From Vallitalea maricola (GTDB lineage: Bacteria; Bacillota; Clostridia; Lachnospirales; Vallitaleaceae), in the NCBI RefSeq assembly GCF_036985595.1, contig NZ_BTPU01000037.1:1-64000 (forward strand): 64,000 nt of DNA. Direction: 5' to 3'. Below the pieces are notes generated by a model. That model was not told the DNA's origin. It worked only from the letters and a program-made list of their open reading frames with translations, and made no database searches. Made by a program: the position numbers and the translations under genes. Positions 16,672 through 26,200 of the stretch are shown here, piece after piece; position 1 is the first letter of the stretch, and each line of letters starts with the position of its first letter.

Positions 16672-17616
16672 TTATTTTCTTTTCACCATTACCATTATAT
16701 CCATTTCTGGTGGGTTCTTTATAATATCTACAGGAGCACTCTGTACCTGCTGTGGTATAGGATGATCTTTTAAACAACGATAATCATAATACTCTGCAGC
16801 AAAATCACTTATCATATCATAATCACTATTAGGTAGCCACGTCTGTAAAAGATACGCCATAGCTTTATCTAAAGCAGCATTAGTCAATTCAAAGAAATTC
16901 TCAGCCGAGAAGGTACATACTACATACAAACCTTTTGGTATAACATATTGATATAATTTGTCATTATTATTATCAAATTTATCAACTTGTACTGATGCCA
17001 GATAATTAAATTTCCCTTGTTTTTCAGATGGAAATGATATACCACACTGTACATTTGTCTTACTTTGATTGAGTATATTGTTCTTTATCTCAACACATTT
17101 ATTCCATGCAATTCCTGGATTGTCCTGACCCGCAACCCCAATCTCACATTCTTCTACAATGCCCATTACCTTGATATCTTCCTTAATTTCCTTAACACTA
17201 AATTCTATTACTACCCCTGAAGCAACCAAAGGAACTCCAATATCTACCGCTCTATATTTTAACGACAAATCAGGTTTATAAAAATGTGCAAGTGGTATAT
17301 CCGACTTCTTATACTCACTAGGTGACATATCATATACAGATTTAAATGCTCTTGTAAAAGTTTCCAAACTATTAAAACCATTCTCAAAAGCTATATCTGT
17401 AATCTTTCCACCAGCTTTTATCTCCTCCGCAGCTTTTGCCAATCTCCTTAGCCTAACATATTCCATTACTGTAACACCAACCAGCTTATAAAATAATCTC
17501 TGAAAATAAAACTTCGATAACATACCCATCTCCGCCAACATATCAATACACATATCTTCGTCTAAATGCTCTTCAATATAATCAATAACTCCCTGCATTT
17601 CTTTATACTCATACAT
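16672..17616 (-). CDS. AraC-family regulator with GyrI-like effector domain
   Basis: 314 aa. The N-terminal two-helix-turn-helix AraC/XylS DNA-binding domain (about 1-108) is clear: IEEHLDEDMCIDMLAEMGML, then the conserved second half ITDIAFENGFNSLETFTRAF with MSPSEYKK. Residues about 150-314 resemble the GyrI/AraC effector-binding (SOUL-like) fold, which binds small hydrophobic or cationic ligands in the Rob/BmrR group. It is monocistronic: the tuf terminator lies upstream and its own terminator downstream. No target operon is adjacent, so the ligand and regulon cannot be inferred. Its presence between the str and S10 operons is unusual. TAAGGAGGAG precedes ATG. Confidence 0.92.
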   Translation of the reverse strand: MYEYKEMQGVIDYIEEHLDEDMCIDMLAEMGMLSKFYFQRLFYKLVGVTVMEYVRLRRLAKAAEEIKAGGKITDIAFENGFNSLETFTRAFKSVYDMSPSEYKKSDIPLAHFYKPDLSLKYRAVDIGVPLVASGVVIEFSVKEIKEDIKVMGIVEECEIGVAGQDNPGIAWNKCVEIKNNILNQSKTNVQCGISFPSEKQGKFNYLASVQVDKFDNNNDKLYQYVIPKGLYVVCTFSAENFFELTNAALDKAMAYLLQTWLPNSDYDMISDFAAEYYDYRCLKDHPIPQQVQSAPVDIIKNPPEMDIMVMVKRK

Positions 17617-18042
17617 TATTCTATCTCTCCTCCTTAGATTTATTGATTATATTATATCATTCTGTAAAAACTCTTTCTTGATGATAAATGCTCTATTCAC
17701 AAATAATTTAAATAAATAGTAGATATATGATTATGAATTTAATGATATAATACTTTTAGTATATCCTTATCATAAATGCCAATTATATTCTAATAAATAT
17801 CGACAAATTAAATGTTACTTTGTCATATCCACAATATGACAAACGAAACGTTCCCATGTCCTACAAACACTAGCCCACAATATAGGGGTATTAGCAATAG
17901 GTTTAACGCAGACCGACCGCTTCTCAGGGTAAGGAAAGTTAAACCTATTACTAATACCCCCTCCACTGGAATCAAAATATACAACAAATAAACTTCTCAC
18001 TCTATACCAAAAATACCTATAAAGATAAGCAATTTTCCAAAT
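17617..18042 (-). other. Intergenic region with two inverted repeats, no gene
   Basis: The 426 bp between the AraC-type gene and the tuf terminator show no convincing coding sequence. An AT-rich stretch near 17655-17670 could hold the regulator promoter (TATAAT on the minus strand, weak -35). The rest carries a small hairpin at 17819-17843 (TTTGTCATA/TATGACAAA) and a large one at 17885-17960. Confidence 0.6.
17885..17960. repeat. Long inverted repeat, 23-bp arms
   Basis: Arm 17885-17907 begins GGGGTATTAG and arm 17938-17960 ends CTAATACCCC; they pair at 22 of 23 positions. The 30-nt loop (17908-17937) is GC-richer than the surroundings, with GACCGACCGC near its start. There is no coding potential and no obvious target-site duplication. 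It could be a miniature repeat element, a cruciform, or a remnant. Confidence 0.7.
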
Positions 18043-18070
18043 AAAAAAGCAGTGCATCAAGCACTGCTTT
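18043..18070 (-). terminator. Intrinsic terminator of the str operon
   Basis: Transcript AAAGCAGTGC and GCACTGCTTT pair in a perfect 10-bp stem with a TTGAT loop and a run of T on the minus strand, 25 bp after the tuf stop. Confidence 0.92.
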
Positions 18071-18094
18071 CCTATATTAAATAATCAAATTATA

Positions 18095-19285
18095 TTATTC
18101 AATAATTTCTGCTACTGATCCAGCACCTACAGTTCTTCCACCCTCACGGATAGCGAAACGTAAACCTTTTTCCATAGCGATTGGAGCAATAAGTTCAATT
18201 TCCATTTCTACGTTGTCACCAGGCATACACATTTCTACACCTTCTGGAAGGTTGATTACACCAGTGATATCAGTAGTTCTGAAGTAGAACTGTGGTCTAT
18301 AGTTTGAGAAAAATGGAGTATGACGTCCACCTTCTTCTTTTTTAAGAACATATACTTGAGCTTTAAACTTAGTATGAGGAGTAATTGAACCAGGTTTAGC
18401 TAATACTTGACCTCTTTCAATTTCTGTTCTTTGAACACCACGAAGTAATGCACCGATGTTGTCACCAGCTTGAGCTTCGTCTAATAATTTACGGAACATT
18501 TCTACTCCTGTACAAACAACTTTTCTTGAATCTCCAAGTCCAACGATTTCAATTTCATCAGATACGTGAAGTACTCCACGCTCAACTCTACCAGTTGCAA
18601 CAGTACCACGACCAGTGATTGAGAATACGTCCTCTATAGGCATTAAGAATGGCTTGTCAACATCTCTTTCTGGAGATGGAATATAAGCATCTACTTCTTT
18701 CATTAAGTCTAAGATTTTGTCTCCCCATTCTCCTGATGGATCTTCTAATGCTTTTAAAGCAGAACCCATAACGATAGGAATATCATCACCTGGGAAATCA
18801 TATTCAGATAATAATTCTCTGATTTCCATTTCAACTAATTCTAATAATTCTTCATCATCAACCATATCACATTTGTTCATGAATACAACGATGTATTCAA
18901 CACCAACTTGACCTGATAAAAGGATATGCTCACGAGTTTGAGGCATTGGACCATCTGCAGCTGAAACAACTAAGATAGCACCGTCCATTTGAGCAGCACC
19001 AGTGATCATGTTCTTAACGTAGTCAGCATGTCCTGGGCAGTCTACATGTGCGTAGTGTCTTGCTTCAGTTTCATACTCAACGTGTGCTGTTGAGATAGTA
19101 ATACCACGTTCTCTTTCTTCTGGAGCCTTATCGATATTATCAAAAGCAACTGCTTCTCCAGTTCCTAATCTTTCGTGTAAAGTTTTTGTAATTGCAGCTG
19201 TTAATGTTGTTTTACCATGGTCAACGTGTCCAATAGTACCAATATTAACGTGTGGTTTGGTTCTTTCATATTTAGCTTTAGCCAT
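18095..19285 (-). CDS. tuf: Elongation factor Tu
   Basis: 396 aa. GTPase that carries aminoacyl-tRNA to the ribosome. The G domain shows GHVDHGKTTLTAAI (G1), the switch I region ERERGITISTAHVEYE (G2), DCPGHADYVKNM (G3), NKCD (G4) and SAL (G5); domains 2 and 3 follow with GRGTVATGRVERG and VEMCMPGDNVEMEIELI. Only one tuf copy is in the window. It closes the str operon and has an additional promoter just upstream, consistent with very high expression. Confidence 0.99.
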   Translation of the reverse strand: MAKAKYERTKPHVNIGTIGHVDHGKTTLTAAITKTLHERLGTGEAVAFDNIDKAPEERERGITISTAHVEYETEARHYAHVDCPGHADYVKNMITGAAQMDGAILVVSAADGPMPQTREHILLSGQVGVEYIVVFMNKCDMVDDEELLELVEMEIRELLSEYDFPGDDIPIVMGSALKALEDPSGEWGDKILDLMKEVDAYIPSPERDVDKPFLMPIEDVFSITGRGTVATGRVERGVLHVSDEIEIVGLGDSRKVVCTGVEMFRKLLDEAQAGDNIGALLRGVQRTEIERGQVLAKPGSITPHTKFKAQVYVLKKEEGGRHTPFFSNYRPQFYFRTTDITGVINLPEGVEMCMPGDNVEMEIELIAPIAMEKGLRFAIREGGRTVGAGSVAEIIE

Positions 19286-19361
19286 TTAAAATCTTCCTCC
19301 TTTTATATCTAGGGCAAATCCCCTAATTTGTCCATTCATTTCTGAATTGGTCTCTTTTTCA

Positions 19362-19390
19362 ATTATATTTTATTAAAATAAATTTTGCAA
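19362..19390 (-). promoter_or_regulatory. Internal sigma-A promoter for tuf
   Basis: TTGCAA (19390-19385), 17-bp spacer, TATAAT (19367-19362) on the minus strand, in the 160-bp gap after fusA. It should give tuf expression independent of the upstream genes. Confidence 0.72.
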
Positions 19391-19445
19391 GTTTTTTATT
19401 GTTATTTAATATTACAATATCATTATTCTAGAAAACAACAACTAA

Positions 19446-21530
19446 TTAGTTTGCTTTACCTGCAATAATCTTTTCTTGTATTGATTTTGGTAGTGGTTCA
19501 AAATGATCAAATTGCATTACATAAGTTCCTCTACCTTGAGTTTTTGAACGTAAGTCTGTTGCATAACCAAACATTTCTGATAATGGTACAAATCCGTGGA
19601 TTTGTTGAACACCATTACGTGGTTCCATACCTTCGATACGTCCTCTACGTGAGTTGATGTCACCAATAACATCACCCATGTAATCTTCTGGTACTGAAAC
19701 GTCAACTCTCATGATTGGTTCACAAAGAGTTGCTCCACCTTTTCTCATAGCTTCTTTGAATGCCATTGATCCGGCAATTTTGAAAGCCATCTCAGATGAG
19801 TCAACATCATGGTATGATCCATCATAACAAACTGCTTTAATACCAAGTACAGGATATCCTGCTAATAAACCACTACTCATTGCTTCTTGAATTCCATTAT
19901 CTACTGCTGGGATATATTCTTTTGGAATAGAACCACCAACTATAGAATTAACAAATTCATAAGTTTCTTCACTATTAACGTCCATTGGTGAGAATCTAAC
20001 CTTACAATGTCCATATTGCCCACGTCCACCTGATTGACGTACAAATTTACCTTCTACTTCAACTTCTTTAGTAATAGTCTCTTTGTATGCAACTTGTGGT
20101 TGACCTACGTTAGCTTCTACTTTGAATTCTCTAAGTAGACGGTCAACAATGATTTCAAGGTGAAGTTCACCCATACCAGAAATAATTGTTTGTCCTGTAT
20201 CGTGATCAGTACGTGTTTTGAATGTTGGATCTTCTTCTGCTAATTTAGCAAGGGCAATACCCATTTTTTCTTGACCAGCTTTAGTTTTAGGTTCTATAGC
20301 AACGTGGATAACTGGCTCTGGGAATATCATTGATTCAAGTATTACAGGATGTTTATCATCACATAAAGTATCTCCAGTTGAAGTAACTTTTAAACCAACT
20401 GCTGCTGCGATATCCCCTGAGTATACTTTATCAATTTCTTCTCTCTTGTTAGCATGCATTTGAAGAATACGTCCCATACGTTCTTTCTTATTCTTAGTTG
20501 AGTTATATACATAAGAACCTGAATTAGTTGTTCCTGAATAAACTCTAAAGAATGCTAGTTTACCAACAAATGGGTCTGCCATTATCTTAAATGCTAATGC
20601 TGAGAAAGGCTCTTCGTCTGAAGATGGTCTTTCTACTTCTTCTTCTGTATCTGGGTCAATACCTTTAATAGCAGGTACATCTATAGGAGCTGGCATATAA
20701 TCAACAACTGCATCCAATAATTTTTGGGCACCTTTGTTTCTATATGCTGTACCACATAAAACAGGAATAATCTCAACGTTTATTACTGCTTTTCTTAGAG
20801 CTTTCTTTAATTCTTTTTCTGTAAGCTCTTCTCCTTCAAGATATTTTTCCATTAATTCTTCATCCGTTTCAGCGATTGCTTCAACCATAGCTTCTCTATA
20901 TTCTTCTGCTTGATCTGCTAAATCTGCTGGGATGTCTTCTTCGGAGATATCTTGACCAAGGTCATCTTTATAAATAAATGCTTTCATTTTCATTAAATCT
21001 ATAAGACCTACAAAGTCATCTTCTGCTCCGATAGGTAATTGAATTGGTACTGCATTAGCACCAAGTCTATCTCTCATCATATCTACTGCATTATAAAAGT
21101 CTGCACCCATAATATCCATTTTATTAACAAATGCCATTCTAGGTACTCTATATTTATCTGCTTGACGCCAAACAGTTTCTGATTGTGGCTCTACTCCACC
21201 TTTTGCACAAAATACACCTACAGAACCATCTAAAACACGAAGAGAACGTTCTACTTCTACTGTAAAGTCAACGTGCCCCGGTGTATCAATAATGTTAATC
21301 CTATGATTCAGCCATTGACAAGTTGTAGCTGCGGAAGTAATTGTTATTCCTCTTTCCTGTTCTTGTTCCATCCAGTCCATTTGAGCTGCACCTTCATGAG
21401 TTTCCCCAATCTTGTGAGTTCTTCCTGTATAGAATAAGATACGTTCTGTTAGTGTTGTTTTACCTGCATCAATATGAGCCATAATCCCAATGTTTCTAGT
21501 TCTTTCTAGTGGGAATTGTCTTCCAGCCAA
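19446..21530 (-). CDS. fusA: Elongation factor G
   Basis: 694 aa, full length. Translocation GTPase: G1 AHIDAGKTTLTERI, G2 RGITITSAATT, G3 DTPGHVDFTVEVERSLRVLD, G4 NKMD. Domain IV carries VAYKETITKEVEVEGKFVRQ and GGRGQYGHCKVRFSP, and domain V ends with LSEMFGYATDLRSKTQGRGT. Classical EF-G rather than a ribosome-protection protein, given its place between rpsG and tuf. Confidence 0.99.
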   Translation of the reverse strand: MAGRQFPLERTRNIGIMAHIDAGKTTLTERILFYTGRTHKIGETHEGAAQMDWMEQEQERGITITSAATTCQWLNHRINIIDTPGHVDFTVEVERSLRVLDGSVGVFCAKGGVEPQSETVWRQADKYRVPRMAFVNKMDIMGADFYNAVDMMRDRLGANAVPIQLPIGAEDDFVGLIDLMKMKAFIYKDDLGQDISEEDIPADLADQAEEYREAMVEAIAETDEELMEKYLEGEELTEKELKKALRKAVINVEIIPVLCGTAYRNKGAQKLLDAVVDYMPAPIDVPAIKGIDPDTEEEVERPSSDEEPFSALAFKIMADPFVGKLAFFRVYSGTTNSGSYVYNSTKNKKERMGRILQMHANKREEIDKVYSGDIAAAVGLKVTSTGDTLCDDKHPVILESMIFPEPVIHVAIEPKTKAGQEKMGIALAKLAEEDPTFKTRTDHDTGQTIISGMGELHLEIIVDRLLREFKVEANVGQPQVAYKETITKEVEVEGKFVRQSGGRGQYGHCKVRFSPMDVNSEETYEFVNSIVGGSIPKEYIPAVDNGIQEAMSSGLLAGYPVLGIKAVCYDGSYHDVDSSEMAFKIAGSMAFKEAMRKGGATLCEPIMRVDVSVPEDYMGDVIGDINSRRGRIEGMEPRNGVQQIHGFVPLSEMFGYATDLRSKTQGRGTYVMQFDHFEPLPKSIQEKIIAGKAN

Positions 21531-21583
21531 AGTTATTCCTCCTTTGGTAATCTACAGTTACTTAGCTACAATTTATTGATTAT

Positions 21584-21609
21584 TATGCGGAAACATAAGC
21601 TTCCGCATA
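21584..21609 (-). repeat. Hairpin between rpsG and fusA
   Basis: ATGCGGAA and TTCCGCAT form an 8-bp stem with a short loop in the 186-bp spacer. There is no U-run, so it is not a standard terminator; it may set the relative level of fusA. Confidence 0.5.
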
Positions 21610-21716
21610 TATTTGTTTAACAACACATTATCATATGCATTATTAGTAATTTTGTGAAATTATATACATTAACTTCAAAAATAATATTTGAGTAATGTAA
21701 CTGGTTGCAACTACTA

Positions 21717-22187
21717 TTAGAATCTGTAGTGTGCAAATGCTTTGTTTGCTTCTGCCATTTTATGAGTATCTTCTCTCTTCTTAACTGAAGCACCAGTATT
21801 GTTTGCTGCATCCATGATCTCAGCAGCTAAACGATCTACCATAGTTCTTTCTCCACGCTTACGTGTATAAATAGTTAACCAACGAAGTCCTAAGGCTTGT
21901 CTTCTCTCTGGTCTAACCTCCATAGGAACTTGGTAAGTAGATCCACCAACACGTCTAGCTTTAACTTCAAGAACTGGCATAATGTTATTCATAGCTTCTT
22001 TAAAAACTTCTACTGCATCTTTTCCAGTTTTTTCAGCTACCTTTTCAAATGCTCCATATACAATTTTTTGTGCAGCTCCTTTTTTACCATCTAACATAAT
22101 GTTATTAATAAGTTTAGTTACCACTTTATCACTGTACATTGGATCAGCTAATACTTCTCTTTTTTGGATATGTCCTTTACGTGGCAC
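21717..22187 (-). CDS. rpsG: Small ribosomal subunit protein S7
   Basis: 156 aa from the GTG at 22187 (MPRKGHIQKREVLADPMYSD). GGAGGGAAGAGCC precedes this GTG and 156 aa is the family length; the reading frame is open for 45 more codons but that extension has no S7 similarity. Conserved MPVLEVKARRVGGSTYQVPM and EVRPERRQALGLRWLTIYTR are present. S7 nucleates the 30S head and represses str operon translation in Escherichia coli. Confidence 0.98.
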   Translation of the reverse strand: MPRKGHIQKREVLADPMYSDKVVTKLINNIMLDGKKGAAQKIVYGAFEKVAEKTGKDAVEVFKEAMNNIMPVLEVKARRVGGSTYQVPMEVRPERRQALGLRWLTIYTRKRGERTMVDRLAAEIMDAANNTGASVKKREDTHKMAEANKAFAHYRF

Positions 22188-22397
22188 GGCTCTTCCCTCC
22201 TTAATAATAATTAATTCTTCGGTACTCATGAATATAATTAATATCCATGTTACGTGCTCGGTATATCGTAATATATATATAATCCTGCAACCTACAGGTA
22301 ATATTCCAATTTTACCTAGCACTAATTAGTAAATTACTGAAGTGTTCTTCATATGATATTTACTAATTATTTAATTCTAGTAAACATTACTAAAGAA

Positions 22398-22811
22398 TTA
22401 TTTTTTTGGTCTCTTAGCTCCGTATTTGGAACGTGATTGTTTACGGTCAGCTACACCAGCTGTATCAAGTGTACCTCTAACAATATGATAACGTGTACCA
22501 GGTAAGTCTTTTACCCTTCCACCTCTTAGTAGAACAACGCTATGTTCTTGTAGGTTATGTCCTTCACCAGGAATATAGCCTGTTACTTCAATACCATTAG
22601 TTAAACGAACCCTTGCAATTTTACGAAGAGCTGAGTTTGGTTTTTTTGGAGTGGCTGTTTTTACTGCAGTACAAACACCTCTTTTTTGTGGTGATGATAC
22701 ATCAGTAGTTTTCTTGTGTAAAGAGTTATAGCCTTTTTGAAGAGCAGGTGCTGTTGATTTCTTAGTTGATACTGATCTTCCTTTTCTTATCAATTGATTA
22801 ATAGTAGGCAT
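22398..22811 (-). CDS. rpsL: Small ribosomal subunit protein S12
   Basis: 137 aa: MPTINQLIRKGRSVSTKKST, KRGVCTAVKTATPKKPNSAL, RKIARVRLTNGIEVTGYIPG and LLRGGRVKDLPGTRYHIVRG. Lysines in the TPKKPNS and RVKDLPG loops, where streptomycin-resistance substitutions map in other species, are unmodified here. S12 sits in the decoding centre. Confidence 0.99.
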   Translation of the reverse strand: MPTINQLIRKGRSVSTKKSTAPALQKGYNSLHKKTTDVSSPQKRGVCTAVKTATPKKPNSALRKIARVRLTNGIEVTGYIPGEGHNLQEHSVVLLRGGRVKDLPGTRYHIVRGTLDTAGVADRKQSRSKYGAKRPKK

Positions 22812-22852
22812 CTATTTCACCTCCTGTAATTTTATTAAGATGCCCTAACATC

Positions 22853-23101
22853 TTATTTAATTAGTGCTGCGGTTGCTGTTTTAACTTCTACATCGCAAAC
22901 TGAACCTAATTCCTCCATTGTATCAATATATACTACAGGGACTTGCTGACTCTTGGCTAGTTCAATGGGTCTAATAATTACTTCATTCTGTGCATCTTTT
23001 GCAACATAAAGTACTTCTACTTCTTCATTCTCAAGCGCTTTGAGAGTCTGTTTCATCCCAATAACTTTGGAATTAGTTTTTAATCGGTGCACATAGATCA
23101 T
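22853..23101 (-). CDS. rplGB: L7Ae/L30e-like ribosomal protein (YbxF type)
   Basis: 82 aa, L7Ae-type fold: TLKALENEEVEVLYVAKDAQ, IRPIELAKSQQVPVVYIDTM and EELGSVCDVEVKTATAALI. The family binds kink-turn RNA; B. subtilis YbxF at the same place before rpsL is associated with ribosomes. It is the first gene of this operon, 51 bp after the promoter core, and a 7-bp TAAGATG/CATCTTA hairpin overlaps its stop codon. Confidence 0.88.
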   Translation of the reverse strand: MIYVHRLKTNSKVIGMKQTLKALENEEVEVLYVAKDAQNEVIIRPIELAKSQQVPVVYIDTMEELGSVCDVEVKTATAALIK

Positions 23102-23144
23102 CCCTTTCGGTCACTAAAAAAATTATTACAATGCACACTGCTGA

Positions 23145-23173
23145 ATTTTAACACTATTTTTTATAAATGTCAA
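23145..23173 (-). promoter_or_regulatory. Sigma-A promoter of the str operon
   Basis: TTGACA (23173-23168), 17-bp spacer, TAAAAT (23150-23145) on the minus strand, just after the rpoBC terminator and before the L7Ae-like gene. Confidence 0.78.
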
Positions 23174-23183
23174 GGATTTTAAT

Positions 23184-23222
23184 AAAACACCCTGAATTTT
23201 ATAAAAATCCAGGGTGTTTTTT
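23184..23222 (-). terminator. Intrinsic terminator of rpoBC
   Basis: AAAACACCCTG and CAGGGTGTTTT pair in an 11-bp stem enclosing an AT-rich extension. On the minus strand it follows the rpoC stop by 12 bp and continues into a T-rich tract. Confidence 0.88.
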
Positions 23223-23234
23223 GCATTTTTATCT

Positions 23235-26200
23235 CTATTCTTCAAAGAGAACGTCGTCAATTAGTGGTTCTTCTTCAACGTATTTTTCAATTCCAACATT
23301 TCGGTATCGTTCCATACCTGTACCTGCTGGTATAAGTTTACCGATGATTACGTTTTCTTTTAATCCGATTAGAGGATCTGATTTACCTTTTATTGCAGCT
23401 TCTGTCAAGACTTTTGTAGTTTCTTGGAAAGATGCTGCCGATAAGAATGAATTAGTTGCCAAGGATGCTTTTGTTATACCGAGCATAACTTGAGTTCCTT
23501 CTGCTGATTCTAAACCATTACTAGCAAGTTCTTCGTTAATCTTTTCAAACTCTAACCTATCAACTAGGCTTCCTGGTAAGAAATCACTATCACCACTATT
23601 TTCTATTCTTATTTTCTTTAACATTTGTCTAACAATAACTTCTATATGCTTATCGTTAATTTCCACACCTTGAAGTCTATAAACACGCTGAACTTCTTGA
23701 AGCATGTAGTCTTGAACACTTCTGCTACCTTTGATTTTCAAGATATCGTGTGGGTTAACACTACCTTCTGTCAACTCATCACCGGCTTCAATTACATCCC
23801 CATCCATTACCTTGATTCTTGAACCATATGGTATTAGATAAGCTTTGCTTTCGCCAGTTTCTTCGTTTGTGATTACTACTTCACGTTTTTTACGTGTATC
23901 ATTTATTCTAGCTAATCCACCAAATTCAGCAATTATAGCTAATCCTTTTGGTTTTCTAGCCTCAAAGAGTTCCTCTACACGAGGAAGACCTTGTGTTATA
24001 TCGTCTCCAGCAATACCACCTGTATGGAAAGTACGCATTGTAAGCTGTGTACCTGGTTCTCCGATTGATTGTGCCGCAATAATACCAACAGATTCCCCTA
24101 CTTGAACAGGTAATCCAGTTGCCATATTAGAACCATAGCATTTTGCACAAACTCCAATTTCTGATCTACAAGTAAGAACTGTTCTTATGTGAACTTTATC
24201 AATACCTGCATCCACAACAGCTTTTGCTTTTAGTGGTGTAATAAGAGTATCTTCTTCAACTATAATCTCACCAGTTTCTGGGTGTTTTATTTCATCAACA
24301 GACCATCTTCCAGTGATTCTTTCTTGTAGACTTTCAATTACTTCGTTACCATCTTTGAATGCTTTTATCCACATACCTGGAGCATTGTGTTTATCGCAAC
24401 AATCATGTTCTCTAATAATTAAATCTTGAGAAACATCTACAAGTCTTCTTGTTAGATATCCTGAATCGGCTGTACGAAGCGCCGTATCAGCAAGTCCTTT
24501 TCTAGCACCGTGAGCAGAAATAAAGTATTCAAGAACGTCTAGTCCTTCACGGAAGTTAGATTTGATTGGTAATTCGATAGTCTTACCAGATGTATCTGCC
24601 ATAAGTCCACGCATACCACCTAACTGTTTAATCTGCTTATCAGAACCTCTGGCTCCAGAGTCAGCCATCATGTAGATATTATTATATTTTCCAAGTCCGC
24701 CAAGTAAGGCTTCTGTAATAGTATCATCAGCATTTTTCCATGTCTCGATAACTTTTAAACGTCTTTCTTCATTAGTCATGAATCCACGTTTAAATTGTTT
24801 TGTTATCTTCTCTACTGTTTCTTCTGCATTTTTAAGTATTTCTTTTTTGCTTGCAGGTACTTCCATATCTGAAACAGATACAGTTAATGCACCTCTTGTA
24901 GAGTATTTGAAACCAAGTTTCTTAATACCATCAAGAACTTCTGATGTCTTGGTTGAACCATGGATATTGATACATCTATATAGTATATCTTTCAATTGCT
25001 TTTTACCTACTAAGAAATCAATTTCGTATTTAAATTTATCTTCTGGTTTATTTCTAGTCGCAAAACCAAGATCCTGTGGTATCGCTTCATTAAATATAAT
25101 TCTACCAACAGATGTTTCAACGAATTGTTGTTTTATTTCGCCTTCTATTTCCATTGTTCTTCTTACATGTATCTTTGCATGTAGAGTTACTTCTCCATTT
25201 TCATATGCAAGCATAGCTTCATTTTCGTCCTTAAAATAGTAACCTTCACCTTTTTCTCCATCTTTTTCAAGAGTAAGATAGTAAGTACCAAGTACCATAT
25301 CTTGTGAAGGAACAGATACTGGAGCACCATCCGAAGGTTTTAATAGGTTATTAGGTGAAAGAAGCAAAAATCTACACTCAGCTTGTGCCTCTACTGATAA
25401 TGGTACATGGACAGCCATTTGGTCACCATCAAAGTCGGCATTATAAGCTGTACAAACTAAAGGATGCAGCTTTATAGCTTTACCCTCAACTAATACAGGT
25501 TCAAATGCTTGAATACCTAAACGGTGAAGTGTAGGAGCACGGTTAAGCATAACAGGATGTTCTTTGATAACTTCTTCTAATACATCCCATACATCAGATT
25601 CTAATCTTTCAACCATTTTTTTAGCTGATTTGATATTATGAGCTAAACCATCACTAACTAATTTTTTCATCACAAATGGTTTAAATAGTTCAATTGCCAT
25701 TTCTTTTGGTAAACCACACTGGAATATCTTAAGTTCAGGACCTACAACAATAACTGAACGTCCAGAGTAGTCAACACGTTTACCCAGCAAGTTTTGTCTA
25801 AAACGTCCTTGTTTACCTTTTAACATATCAGATAATGATTTTAGAGGTCTATTACCTGGTCCTGTTACTGGTCTACCTCTTCTACCATTATCTATAAGTG
25901 CATCTACTGATTCTTGAAGCATTCTTTTTTCATTACGTACAATAATGTCAGGCGCTCCAAGATCAAGTAATCTTTTAAGTCTATTATTTCTATTTATAAC
26001 TCTTCTATACAAATCATTCAAATCAGACGTAGCGAATCTTCCTCCATCCAATTGAACCATTGGTCTAAGATCAGGGGGGATAACTGGAACAACTTCCATA
26101 ATCATCCATTCTGGCTTATTATTGGATTTATAAAATGCATCTACTACTTCTAATCTTTTTATTATTCTAGCTCTTTTCTGTCCTGAAGATTCTCTTAGAG

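Noticed and set aside
16523..16765. Plus-strand frame across the S10 promoter and regulator terminator
   Set aside because: It is low complexity, overlaps regulatory signals on the other strand and has no start signals.
17815..18060. 81-codon reading frame on the minus strand after tuf
   Set aside because: It runs through the tuf terminator and both arms of the 23-bp inverted repeat, has no convincing ribosome-binding site and no recognisable protein features.
22188..22322. Possible 45-residue N-terminal extension of S7
   Set aside because: No similarity to S7 N-termini, and the good ribosome-binding site is at the GTG at 22187.
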